The position numbers and the translations under genes were made by a program. The notes beneath the pieces were generated by a model. That model was not told the DNA's origin, did no database searches, and was given only the letters and a program-made list of their open reading frames with translations. Below are positions 1 through 5,358 of a DNA stretch of 6,178 nt, piece by piece. How positions within the stretch are numbered: position 1 is the first letter of the stretch; the number at the start of each line of letters is the position of its first letter. The stretch comes from CAYOVG01 sp964407285 (GTDB lineage: Bacteria > Desulfobacterota > Syntrophobacteria > Syntrophobacterales > Syntrophobacteraceae). Location: positions 1 to 6,178 of the forward strand of contig CAYOVG010000389.1 of NCBI GenBank assembly GCA_964407285.1, given 5' to 3'.

Positions 1-1
1 T

Positions 2-292
2 GGCCAGGGGCCGGGCGAAGGCCCGCGACGCCGCGTACGGCGTGCGGTCGTCCTCGGTCGGGCCGAGGCCGTCGGAGACGATGATGAAATCGTATCCCGT
101 CGCGGCGCCGGAGAGGGTCCGGACGATCTCCTCTTCCGCGTCCCCGATGGTGAGCATGCTCCCCAGCCGGAACCCCTTCGAACGCAGTTCCACGGCAATG
201 TGGAGCGAATTGCCGTTGGGGATGTCTCCCAGGAGCAGTTCATCCCCGATGGTAACGAGCAACCCGACGATGTTTCTCGATTCCTCTTTCAT
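2..292 (-). CDS. CinA-like protein, MoCF/molybdopterin-binding domain, N-terminal part (cut by window edge)
   Basis: Only the first 97 codons are in the window; the rest lies beyond position 1. The reading shows the CinA N-terminal (COG1058, MoaB/Mog-like) fold: a GDELLLG motif at residues 17-23 followed by an N-x-N step (residues 26-28) and an amphipathic helix, TIGD at 48-51, and GLGPTEDDRT at 75-84, the signature loop that binds a molybdopterin- or nucleotide-like ligand. Full CinA proteins are about 410 residues and often end in a nicotinamide-nucleotide amidase domain, which cannot be judged here, so no symbol is given. The ATG at 292-290 overlaps the larC TGA as ATGA, with GGAG a few bases upstream inside larC, indicating translational coupling. 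The usual Gly-Gly before LGPT reads Asp-Gly here, a small departure. A stand-alone MoCF-domain protein is the alternative. Confidence 0.85.
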   Translation of the reverse strand, partial: MKEESRNIVGLLVTIGDELLLGDIPNGNSLHIAVELRSKGFRLGSMLTIGDAEEEIVRTLSGAATGYDFIIVSDGLGPTEDDRTPYAASRAFARPLA

Positions 293-1479
293 TGTTCTCC
301 GCTCCCCTCCCCATGCTCCCGGCCGGCCTGCAGGAGGACGTCCTCGTAAATTTTTCGAATCGGCAGGCGATGCTCGCGCGCCGCCCGCTTGCAGTCGTCG
401 TATTCGGGCGCGCATCGCTTCCGCCCGTCCGGAAGCTCGATCCATTTTACCCGGAAAGGACCATAAGGAGTATCGATTTCTTCTATTTTTCTCGGGACCT
501 CCAGCCGTTCGACCTCCTGGATACGAACCCCGAGGGAAGTGGTCTCCCGAAAGAGGATATCCACGATCGCGGAACGCAGGGAGGGGTCGGCCAACACGCG
601 AAGAAGCGCGCCGGGGCGGTTTTTCTTCATCTGGAGGGCGACGAGGCTCACGTCGAGCGCGCCCGCGTCGAAGAGCCGCTCGAAGACGTAATCGTAGAAC
701 TCGGGGTTCATGTCGTCGATGTTGGTCTCGATGAGCATGAGGCGCTTCCGTGTGTACGCCGTGCGGGCGTCCCCCAGCATCACGCGAAGGAGATTGGGAG
801 GGTTGGCGGCGGAATTGCTCCCGACGCCGTACCCCGTCCCGCGGAGGACCATGTCGGGGACCGTGCCGTAGGAATCGGCGAAGGTGGTGAGGACCGCCGC
901 GCCGGTCGGGGTCGTCAGTTCCCGCTCCACGCCGTTGTCGTACACGGGGACGCCCTCCAGGAGCAGGGCCGCGGCGGGGGCCGGAATGGGCAGGAGGCCG
1001 TGCTGGGTCTTGACGAACCCGCGCCCGACGGGAACCCTCGATGCGCACACCCGCTCGATCCCCAGGTGGTGGATACAGATGACGCTTCCAACGATGTCGA
1101 GGATCGAATCGAGCGCCCCGACCTCGTGGAAGTGGACCTCCTCGAGGGAAATCCCGTGCACCCGCGATTCCGCCTTCCCGAGGCGTTCGAAGACGGCCAT
1201 GCTCCTTTCCCGGACGGCGGGGTCGAGGCTGCTCTCCCGGATGAGCTTTTCGATATCGGAGTAGCGACGCGCGTGCTGATGCCCGTCGATATCGATACGG
1301 ACGCGCGTGCCGCCGATCGCCCCGCGCCGCTCCCTGCCGATCTGGAACCGGTAGCCCTGGACGGGGAGCTTTTTGAGTTCCTCCAGGAGCGTCTCCCGAG
1401 GCATGCCCAGGTCCAGCATCGCCCCCAGGATCATGTCTCCGCTGATGCCGGAGAAGCAGTCGAAATACGCGATTTTCAT
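289..1479 (-). CDS. larC: LarC, nickel pincer cofactor biosynthesis protein (CTP-dependent nickel insertase)
   Basis: LarC (DUF111 family) inserts nickel into pyridinium-3,5-bisthiocarboxylic acid mononucleotide using CTP, the last step in making the NPN cofactor of lactate racemase LarA and related enzymes; it is cytoplasmic. The 396-residue product has the family length and hallmarks: the N-terminal FDCFSGISGDM at 6-16, VHFHEVGALDS at 115-125, TPTGAAVL at 190-197, and the C-terminal half starting ETNIDDMNPE at 251-260 with MKKNRPG at 284-290. In some lactobacilli LarC is split and joined by frameshifting; here it is one continuous frame. The frame is open up to 1581, but the ATG at 1479-1477 is chosen because family proteins begin with a K-I-A-Y-F-D-like string and because GAGGAG lies six bases upstream. 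It overlaps the next gene by ATGA and sits 117 bases after the SPFH gene. larA, larB and larE are not in view. Confidence 0.95.
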   Translation of the reverse strand: MKIAYFDCFSGISGDMILGAMLDLGMPRETLLEELKKLPVQGYRFQIGRERRGAIGGTRVRIDIDGHQHARRYSDIEKLIRESSLDPAVRERSMAVFERLGKAESRVHGISLEEVHFHEVGALDSILDIVGSVICIHHLGIERVCASRVPVGRGFVKTQHGLLPIPAPAAALLLEGVPVYDNGVERELTTPTGAAVLTTFADSYGTVPDMVLRGTGYGVGSNSAANPPNLLRVMLGDARTAYTRKRLMLIETNIDDMNPEFYDYVFERLFDAGALDVSLVALQMKKNRPGALLRVLADPSLRSAIVDILFRETTSLGVRIQEVERLEVPRKIEEIDTPYGPFRVKWIELPDGRKRCAPEYDDCKRAAREHRLPIRKIYEDVLLQAGREHGEGSGEQ

Positions 1480-1502
1480 GGGAAGCTCCTCATGTCCGCC
1501 CT

Positions 1503-1520
1503 GCCCGCCGTATCGCGGGC
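1503..1520 (-). promoter_or_regulatory. GC-rich hairpin in the larC 5' leader
   Basis: Perfect 6-bp arms, GCCCGC and GCGGGC, flank a 6-base loop about 24 bases upstream of the larC ATG and just ahead of its GAGGAG ribosome site. No T-run follows on the transcribed strand, so it is not an intrinsic terminator. It could shape translation or mark mRNA processing between the SPFH gene and larC, but in GC-rich DNA a stem this short may also be chance. Confidence 0.3.
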
Positions 1521-1596
1521 GACCGGAAACGGGAAAGACAAACAGACAGATCGAGGTTTGAGTTCGTTGTCGGTCAACCACATGTTCTTACATCCG

Positions 1597-2688
1597 TTAT
1601 CCACGGTCGAATCGCTCATTGCGCTCGTCATCGCGGCCGGCTTCTTCGTTTCCGGGCAAGGACGCCTGATCCATGTGAGGTAATGCCGGATTCCCCCTCG
1701 GCCCGCTCTCCCGGAAGAGATTGCCGATGCCCCCGAGCGCCCCGAGGATGCCGGTCGCCTCGTAAGGCAGGTAGACGACTTTGTTGTTCTTCCCTGAAAC
1801 CATGTCCTTCAGGGCTTCGATGTACTTGACCGCAATAAGATAAGTCGTGGGTTCCGCTTTGCCTTGCGCCAGGGCGTCGGTGAGAAGCTTGACGGCCGCC
1901 GCTTCCGCCTGGGCCACCTTCACACGGGCCTGCGCCTCGCCTTCCGCCACCAGGATCTTCGCCTGCTTGATTCCTTCGGCCCGACTGATTTCGGCCGAAC
2001 GCGTTCCCTCGGCTTCCAGGATGGCCGACTGCTTCAACCCCTCCGCCTCGAGGATCGCCGCCCGGCGGTCGCGCTCGGCGCGCATCTGCTTTTCCATCGC
2101 ATCCCGGATCTCGGGCGGAGGCGTGATGTCCTGGAGTTCGACGCGATTGACCTTAACGCCCCACTTGTCGCTCGCTTCGTCCAGAATCGCCCTGAGCTTG
2201 CTGTTGATGGTGTCCCTGGACGTGAGGGTTTCGTCGAGGTCCAGTTCACCGATTATGTTTCGAAGGGTCGTCTGAGTGAGCTTCTCGATCGCATCCGGAA
2301 GGTTCGCAATTTCGTACACCGCTTTCACCGGATCGATGATTTGAAAGTACAGAAGAGCATTGATTTCGGTAACGACATTGTCTTTGGTGATGACGCTTTG
2401 CTTGGGGAAATCGTAAACGGTCTCGCGAAGGTCGATCCTTTTGACCGTAACGCGCCGCGGGATGTTGTGCCCGCTCGGGTCCGTCACGACGTAGCGCCAC
2501 TCGATCTGCCGGGGTTTATCGAAGATCGGCCAGAGAATGTTCACGCCGGAATTCAACTTACGGTGGTATCTGCCGAGACGCTCGACCACCATGGTTTCCG
2601 ACTGCTGAATGATCATGACGCCTCTAACGGCAAACACCACGACCAGGATCACCAACGCCACCAGGACAATCATAAGACCCGCCATCAT
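1597..2688 (-). CDS. SPFH/stomatin/prohibitin-family membrane protein (QmcA/paraslipin type)
   Basis: A 363-residue membrane-anchored scaffold protein of the stomatin-prohibitin-flotillin-HflK/C superfamily. These form large ring or cage assemblies at the inner membrane and are tied to microdomain organisation and protease quality control. Residues 5-24 form one strongly hydrophobic N-terminal segment. The SPFH/PHB domain runs from about 24 to 200, with ERLGRYHRKLNSG at 36-48, DLRE at 86-89 and ITPPPEIRDAM at 188-198. Residues 211-254 are an Ala/Glu-rich helical repeat of about 11 residues (AILEAEG, AILEAEG, EISRAEG, KILVAEG), typical of the coiled-coil part. The C-terminal tail after 325 is charged and low in complexity. 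The start overlaps the nfeD stop as ATGA. Two ATGs stand in tandem (2688 and 2685); a GGGGGG tract ends one base before the first and four before the second, so the second may be the real start. The SPFH/NfeD pairing is conserved in bacteria and supports the call. Confidence 0.92.
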   Translation of the reverse strand: MMAGLMIVLVALVILVVVFAVRGVMIIQQSETMVVERLGRYHRKLNSGVNILWPIFDKPRQIEWRYVVTDPSGHNIPRRVTVKRIDLRETVYDFPKQSVITKDNVVTEINALLYFQIIDPVKAVYEIANLPDAIEKLTQTTLRNIIGELDLDETLTSRDTINSKLRAILDEASDKWGVKVNRVELQDITPPPEIRDAMEKQMRAERDRRAAILEAEGLKQSAILEAEGTRSAEISRAEGIKQAKILVAEGEAQARVKVAQAEAAAVKLLTDALAQGKAEPTTYLIAVKYIEALKDMVSGKNNKVVYLPYEATGILGALGGIGNLFRESGPRGNPALPHMDQASLPGNEEAGRDDERNERFDRG

Positions 2689-3164
2689 TCCCCCCTTTGA
2701 TTCCCTTCGCGCGCTTCCATCGAGCGCCGTTTCACGATAAGTTTGACTCCATCCACCCCCACGACTTCCACTTCCTCGCCCGCATCGATCACTTCCCCGT
2801 CGAGCGCCGCGACGGCGCGCCAGTCGTCGCCGCGCACCATGGCCCGGCCGGTGGCGCGCCGGTTGTCGATAGTCTGGATCACGCGCCCGCGCAGGCCTTC
2901 GAGGGCGTCGACGTTGGTCCTGACGTTACGGGATTCCCCGTAGCCGTACTTCATGAAAAACGGGCGCAGGCCGAAGAACGCCACCAGGACGCCCACGATG
3001 AAACCCGTGAGTTGCATGAGAATTCCGAGGTCGAGCGCCGCCGCCAGGGCCGCGAAGAGGCATGCGAACCCGAAAGACGCCAGCACGAACGCAGGCGTCA
3101 GGATCTCCGCGATGCAAAGCAAAATACCCAGAACCAACCATATATGCCAGGCCGAAACTCCCAT
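2685..3164 (-). CDS. NfeD-family membrane protein (short form, no protease domain)
   Basis: A 159-residue inner-membrane partner of SPFH proteins, resembling E. coli YbbJ, the neighbour of QmcA. Hydrophobic segments at about 5-20, 22-46 and 49-70 give three membrane spans. The C-terminal part, about 88-147, is the soluble OB-fold NfeD domain, with GLRGRVIQTI at 90-99, a Gly-rich strand series through DDWRAVAALDGE at 113-124, and VVGVDGVKLIV at 134-144. The long NfeD forms carry a ClpP-like serine protease in front; this one does not. The frame stays open upstream to 3683, but that extension is low-complexity translation of repeats. The ATG at 3164-3162 is preferred because it starts directly before the first membrane span and has GAGGTG five bases upstream. 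It is the first gene of the minus-strand block, overlapping the SPFH gene by four bases. Confidence 0.92.
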   Translation of the reverse strand: MGVSAWHIWLVLGILLCIAEILTPAFVLASFGFACLFAALAAALDLGILMQLTGFIVGVLVAFFGLRPFFMKYGYGESRNVRTNVDALEGLRGRVIQTIDNRRATGRAMVRGDDWRAVAALDGEVIDAGEEVEVVGVDGVKLIVKRRSMEAREGNQRGE

Positions 3165-3200
3165 ACACGCACCTCGACCGAATCCGTGAGATAGTGAAAA

Positions 3201-3214
3201 CGGCGATATCGCCG
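3201..3214. promoter_or_regulatory. 14-bp perfect palindrome upstream of nfeD (candidate operator)
   Basis: CGGCGATATCGCCG is its own reverse complement and ends 36 bases upstream of the nfeD ATG, where an operator for the nfeD/SPFH(/larC) transcript would be expected. No particular regulator is recognised. Function is inferred from symmetry and position only. Confidence 0.35.
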
Positions 3215-3342
3215 GGCCGCAAACCGCGAAGACAATGTGACCGTATGGCTTGAGCAGCTTCCATGGTACACCAAAAAGGGCGCCCGAGGGTATCAAAAGA
3301 TAGCGGCGTAGGCGAAGATAACGGAGAAATGGGCGATACCGG

Positions 3343-3444
3343 CGTGGGGATATGGGTGCGCGGATACGGGTGTGCGGATATGGGGATATGGGCGTGCGGA
3401 TATGGGCGGTTACGGATGCGCGGTTACGGGTGCGCGGCGAAAGG
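3343..3444. repeat. Imperfect 14-bp tandem repeat array
   Basis: Consensus TGCGCGGATAYGGG. Full 14-base units lie at 3357-3370, 3371-3384, 3393-3406 and 3417-3430. A diverged unit lies at 3431-3444, an incomplete one at the start (to 3356), and short 8- and 10-base units at 3385-3392 and 3407-3416. The lengths vary in a way that suggests slippage. The plus strand carries regularly spaced GGG/GGGG tracts. The reverse strand translates into a Pro/Arg/Ile-rich low-complexity string that lengthens the apparent nfeD frame but is not taken as protein. Confidence 0.8.
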
Positions 3445-3487
3445 ACAGGCTTCCATGTGTCCGGGCGAACGGTAGAAACCCGACCCT

Positions 3488-3562
3488 GCGAGCAGTACGC
3501 TCCAATCCTGTGAACAGCACGTTCGAATCCTGCGAGCACTGTGAGCAGTACGTTCCAATCCC
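3488..3562. repeat. 22-bp direct repeats with an internal palindrome
   Basis: Three full units lie at 3488-3509, 3510-3531 and 3541-3562, with a 9-base partial unit at 3532-3540; a diverged trace follows from 3563. Each unit has a core of the form GARC-AGYAC-GYTC followed by CAATCC or GAATCC. The core arms are symmetric: GAGC/GCTC in unit 1, GAAC/GTTC in unit 2, and GAGC/GTTC (a wobble pair in RNA) in the last unit. The array is contiguous without unique spacers, so it is not a CRISPR. Confidence 0.8.
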
Positions 3563-3634
3563 GAGAGCGGCATGTCCCACCACTTGCAAGCACCAGGAAA
3601 ACATCTCCCCGTGGAACCACAATAAGTACTTGCA

Positions 3635-3677
3635 CGCCGGACGGTTTTCCGGCAGAATCGCCCGCCGGACGGAAAAC
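3635..3677. repeat. Inverted/direct repeat cluster in the DUF486 leader
   Basis: GCCGGA at 3636-3641 pairs with TCCGGC at 3648-3653 across a 6-base loop. The 10-mer CGCCGGACGG occurs at 3635-3644 and again at 3663-3672, followed by TTTT in the first copy and AAAA in the second. As a result GTTTTCC (3644-3650) can also pair with GGAAAAC (3671-3677). The two foldings are mutually exclusive. It lies about 120 bases upstream of the DUF486 ATG; a role is not established. Confidence 0.4.
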
Positions 3678-3794
3678 TCGCACGGGATGGAAAGGGATCC
3701 CGGAGGAATCTCCGCGTGGGGCTCACCGGGCCACTTACAAAGGCGATTTCTCACTTACACTCGACACTCGATGCAGCGGATGGGGATTTTCGGA

Positions 3795-4130
3795 ATGAAA
3801 ACAGTTGCTTTGCTGATAATCTCGAACGCCTTCATGACATTTGCATGGTATGGACATCTCAAATTCGCAGGCGCAAACTCATCGATACCGCGCATCATCC
3901 TTATCAGTTGGGGAATCGCGTTCTTCGAGTACTGCTTCCAGGTGCCCGCCAACCGTATCGGCTATGCCCACTTCTCCGCCACCCAGCTAAAAATCATTCA
4001 AGAAGTGATCTCACTGAGCGTATTCGTGCTGTTCGCCATCTTCGTGATGGGGGAGAAAATAAAATGGAACTACGGGGTAGCATTCGCCCTGACGGCGCTG
4101 GCGGTTTACTTCGCCGTGGGTATGGATTGA
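3795..4130 (+). CDS. DUF486 family small membrane protein (DMT superfamily)
   Basis: A 111-residue inner-membrane protein of the DUF486 family, small relatives of the drug/metabolite transporters; the substrate is unknown. About four hydrophobic segments are visible: 2-16, 31-47, 68-85 and 92-108. Family-like strings are NAFMTFAWYGHLKF at 11-24, the FFEYCFQVPANRIGY stretch at 43-57, and SATQLKIIQE at 61-70. The length is normal for the family. The frame is open far upstream. The ATG at 3795 is chosen because family members begin with an M-K-T-like start followed directly by the first membrane helix; in-frame ATGs at 3771 and 3780 would add eight or five residues. The ribosome site is weak (GGGGA at 3782-3786). 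It is the only supported plus-strand gene, divergent from nfeD and convergent with the DUF4258 remnant. Its lower GC than the block to its left suggests it belongs with the accessory DNA. Confidence 0.88.
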   Translation: MKTVALLIISNAFMTFAWYGHLKFAGANSSIPRIILISWGIAFFEYCFQVPANRIGYAHFSATQLKIIQEVISLSVFVLFAIFVMGEKIKWNYGVAFALTALAVYFAVGMD

Positions 4131-4174
4131 TCGCTCCGGCAATTCAACTCCTTTTCGAGATACACTCTAAACGG

Positions 4175-4405
4175 TCAAGATCCGGACTTTCTTGAATGAC
4201 TGAAAGTTCCACCAACCACATCGTCTGGGAATACCAGGAGCATCACATCCCGAATCCTGCTACGACCTATGTGCTGTGATGTGGCGTTTGGAAGATTCGG
4301 CACAGGGCATGCAAGGGCCATCGTTAGCCCATCTGAGACGAGACAGTTTGGATACGGCATGTCGGCCGAATAATCCTCAATGATCTCTCCATGCAAAACC
4401 CGGAT
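4175..4405 (-). pseudogene. DUF4258 remnant, N-terminus missing and frameshifted
   Basis: Immediately after the DUF4926 stop the frame reads IRVLHGEIIEDY, then SADMPYPNCLV, matching the middle of DUF4258 proteins (a small RelE/BrnT-like fold often found as toxins), where a GEIIEDYP-x-D-x-PYPSCL string is characteristic. The usual first 35 or so residues, with the Ser-x-His and Arg-rich helix, are absent: codons upstream belong to DUF4926. After PYPNCLV the frame loses family likeness. A one-base shift gives WANDGPCMPCAESSKRHITAH, resembling the next family segment, up to a TAG near 4241. The first frame then resumes with VMLLVFPDD and stops at 4175. At least two frameshifts plus the missing head make a functional product very unlikely. 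Exact limits are approximate. Confidence 0.55.
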
Positions 4406-4636
4406 CTATGCGGCTTTGATTTCACGCGCATGGAGTATCTCATTGGGGTGCATGAGGCGTACGTCCTTGGACTCCAGCGTGATGACCGCCACCGTATCAC
4501 CCTTCCCGGTGACAAACTCAACCTCAAAGGCTACTCCATCCTTATAGCAGTGCACCACCGCCCCGATGTCCCCGCGGCGCAGTCCGTGCTCAGGAATATC
4601 TCGGGTGAGTACAATGGCTTCCAGTTCTCTGATCAC
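4406..4636 (-). CDS. DUF4926 domain protein
   Basis: A 76-residue small soluble protein matching DUF4926: residues 4-12 (ELEAIVLTR), then DIPEHGLRRGDIGAVVH at 13-29, DGVAFEVEFV at 33-42 and a final hydrophobic strand TVAVITL at 48-54. The short beta-rich layout with a Gly-Asp-x-Gly turn resembles an SH3/KOW-type barrel. Function is not known. The start is GTG at 4636-4634. Its ribosome site GAGGAG is formed by the last two sense codons of the DUF6883 frame, whose TAG ends three bases before the GTG, so the two genes were evidently translated together. From recall, DUF6883 and DUF4926 genes often sit side by side, and a toxin/antidote-like relation is possible but unproven. This is the only intact member of the local cluster apart from the 71-codon gene at the right end. 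Confidence 0.8.
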   Translation of the reverse strand: MIRELEAIVLTRDIPEHGLRRGDIGAVVHCYKDGVAFEVEFVTGKGDTVAVITLESKDVRLMHPNEILHAREIKAA

Positions 4637-4639
4637 TTC

Positions 4640-4993
4640 CTACTCCTCTATCGTCTCCTCGCCTGCAGGATATGCTGTGACGAACCGAGGCAGACTCTCC
4701 CCGACTTCAATGATCCATACAGTACGAAGTCGTGTTCTGATGCCCGCTGGTGAAACCACAGTCCCATCAACAATGTATTTTATACCAAAAACAGTCCTGA
4801 CTTCTTCACTCACTGCATTGCTGACGGCAATTTCGACCAGATCCTCCCTCAGTTGTGCAACGTTCTTCTAGCCGTACCCGATCTTCTTGAAGTACCTGGC
4901 CTTTGCTTTTCCAACTGGATGGCCCTCGGAGAGAAGATAGCCGGTAATCTTCTCCTCCGGAACAATAGCTTCCTGATTCCTTGGAAGTTTCAC
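4640..4993 (-). pseudogene. DUF6883 domain protein interrupted by an in-frame TAG
   Basis: The frame from GTG 4993 to TAG 4640 would encode about 117 residues, the usual DUF6883 size. It begins VKLPRNQEAIVPEEKI, then TGYLLSEGHPVGKAKARYF and KKIGYG, hits TAG at 4870-4868, and continues in the same frame with KNVAQLREDL, a helix, FGIKYIVDGTV, RTRLRTVWIIE, and RFVTAYPAGEE at the end. Both sides match the family order (start KLP, H-P-x-G-x-x-KA, then K/R-Y-V-V-D-G, R-T-V-W, ending T-A-Y-P). The break is therefore a single nonsense codon in an otherwise clean gene, at a loop position where relatives carry variable residues. CAG, AAG, GAG or TGG could have given it by one change. The ribosome site for the GTG is weak (AGG five bases upstream). 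Recent mutation, a sequencing error or readthrough are all possible; mutation is most likely. Confidence 0.75.
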
Positions 4994-5358
4994 GGCGCCT
5001 ATGTCTTTTCTCTCATTGCCGCAGAGGCCACAAGACTTCGAGTCTCAACTACAGCATGCAATTTTGATTGGTTTGCGAAATGCTTCAAGCTCCTTTGAGA
5101 GGTTCAGAAGTATCCTGCTTTGCCAATACTTTTGTCCCCCCTTTCAAATCTTTGTTCCACCCAAGCTCCATGGAAGCTTTACAGCATATCCAGGGTGGGC
5201 ATACGGAGCAAATCCATCAAATTCGGCAGGCAGTGCCGTCCGGCTCCGGCCATGCCCCTTTGCCTCTCTCCTCAAAGGGTCAGTTTCTATGCCCAAAACA
5301 GGGCTTTAAGCCTGAAACGGGCCAACTCCTTGAGGACTTTCCCTGAAATACTGTGGAC
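4994..5358. other. No assignable gene; possible decayed sequence
   Basis: I find no recognisable product. On the minus strand a frame is open from 5305 to a TGA at 5146-5144 (about 53 codons). It contains LPAEFDGFAPYAHPGYAVKL, which looks protein-like but matches no family I can name, and there is no good start. Another minus-strand frame just upstream of DUF6883 contains a CGLCGN zinc-ribbon-like string (about 5015-5032), cut off from the rest by a TGA at 5047-5045. These may be debris from deleted genes. Convincing promoters or terminators are not visible. Confidence 0.5.

Larger units (their letters stand above)
3165..3794. other. Repeat-rich intergenic region between divergent nfeD and DUF486 genes
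   Basis: No frame here reads like a protein. The open frames are Arg/Pro-rich or low-complexity products of the repeats. The stretch contains a 14-bp palindrome, a 14-bp tandem array, a set of 22-bp direct repeats and a small inverted-repeat cluster, each listed separately. Promoters for both flanking genes should lie here, but I see no convincing -35/-10 pair on either strand. Confidence 0.7.

Noticed and set aside
292..1683. 463-codon plus-strand open frame opposite larC
   Set aside because: Antisense shadow of larC in GC-rich DNA. The translation is Asp/Glu/Val/Gly-biased with no recognisable domain, while the minus-strand frame is an unmistakable LarC.
1864..2700. 278-codon plus-strand open frame opposite the SPFH gene
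   Set aside because: Its composition (Arg/His/Asp/Leu) mirrors the SPFH codons and shows no domain; the SPFH reading is clear.
3271..3295. Terminator-like GGGCGCCC followed by a T-run on the minus strand
   Set aside because: The palindrome has no loop, so no stable hairpin, and it lies upstream of nfeD with no gene to terminate.
3488..3562. CRISPR array or LexA boxes
   Set aside because: Units are contiguous with no unique spacers, so not CRISPR. GAAC-N5-GTTC superficially resembles a LexA box, but the spacing is five rather than four and the other units lack GAAC.
3165..3683. N-terminal extension of NfeD by 173 codons
   Set aside because: The extension translates the tandem arrays into low-complexity Arg/Pro/Ser sequence. 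The internal ATG at 3164 has a ribosome site and precedes the first membrane span.
3735..3761. Promoter for DUF486 (TTACAA, 15 bases, TACACT)
   Set aside because: Spacing is short and both hexamers are imperfect; too weak to list as a feature.
3372..3794. N-terminal extension of the DUF486 protein
   Set aside because: Same repeats in frame. DUF486 proteins are about 110 residues and begin at the MKT-like start found at 3795.
4324..4527. 67-codon minus-strand frame across the DUF4926/DUF4258 joint
   Set aside because: Arg/Ser-rich shadow in another frame of DUF4926.
4853..5098. 81-codon plus-strand frame
   Set aside because: Lies opposite the DUF6883 gene and its leader; no domain and no ribosome site.
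5297..5318. Terminator hairpin around CAGGGCTTTAAGCCTG
   Set aside because: The arms are out of register by one base, the loop is too short and no T-run follows.
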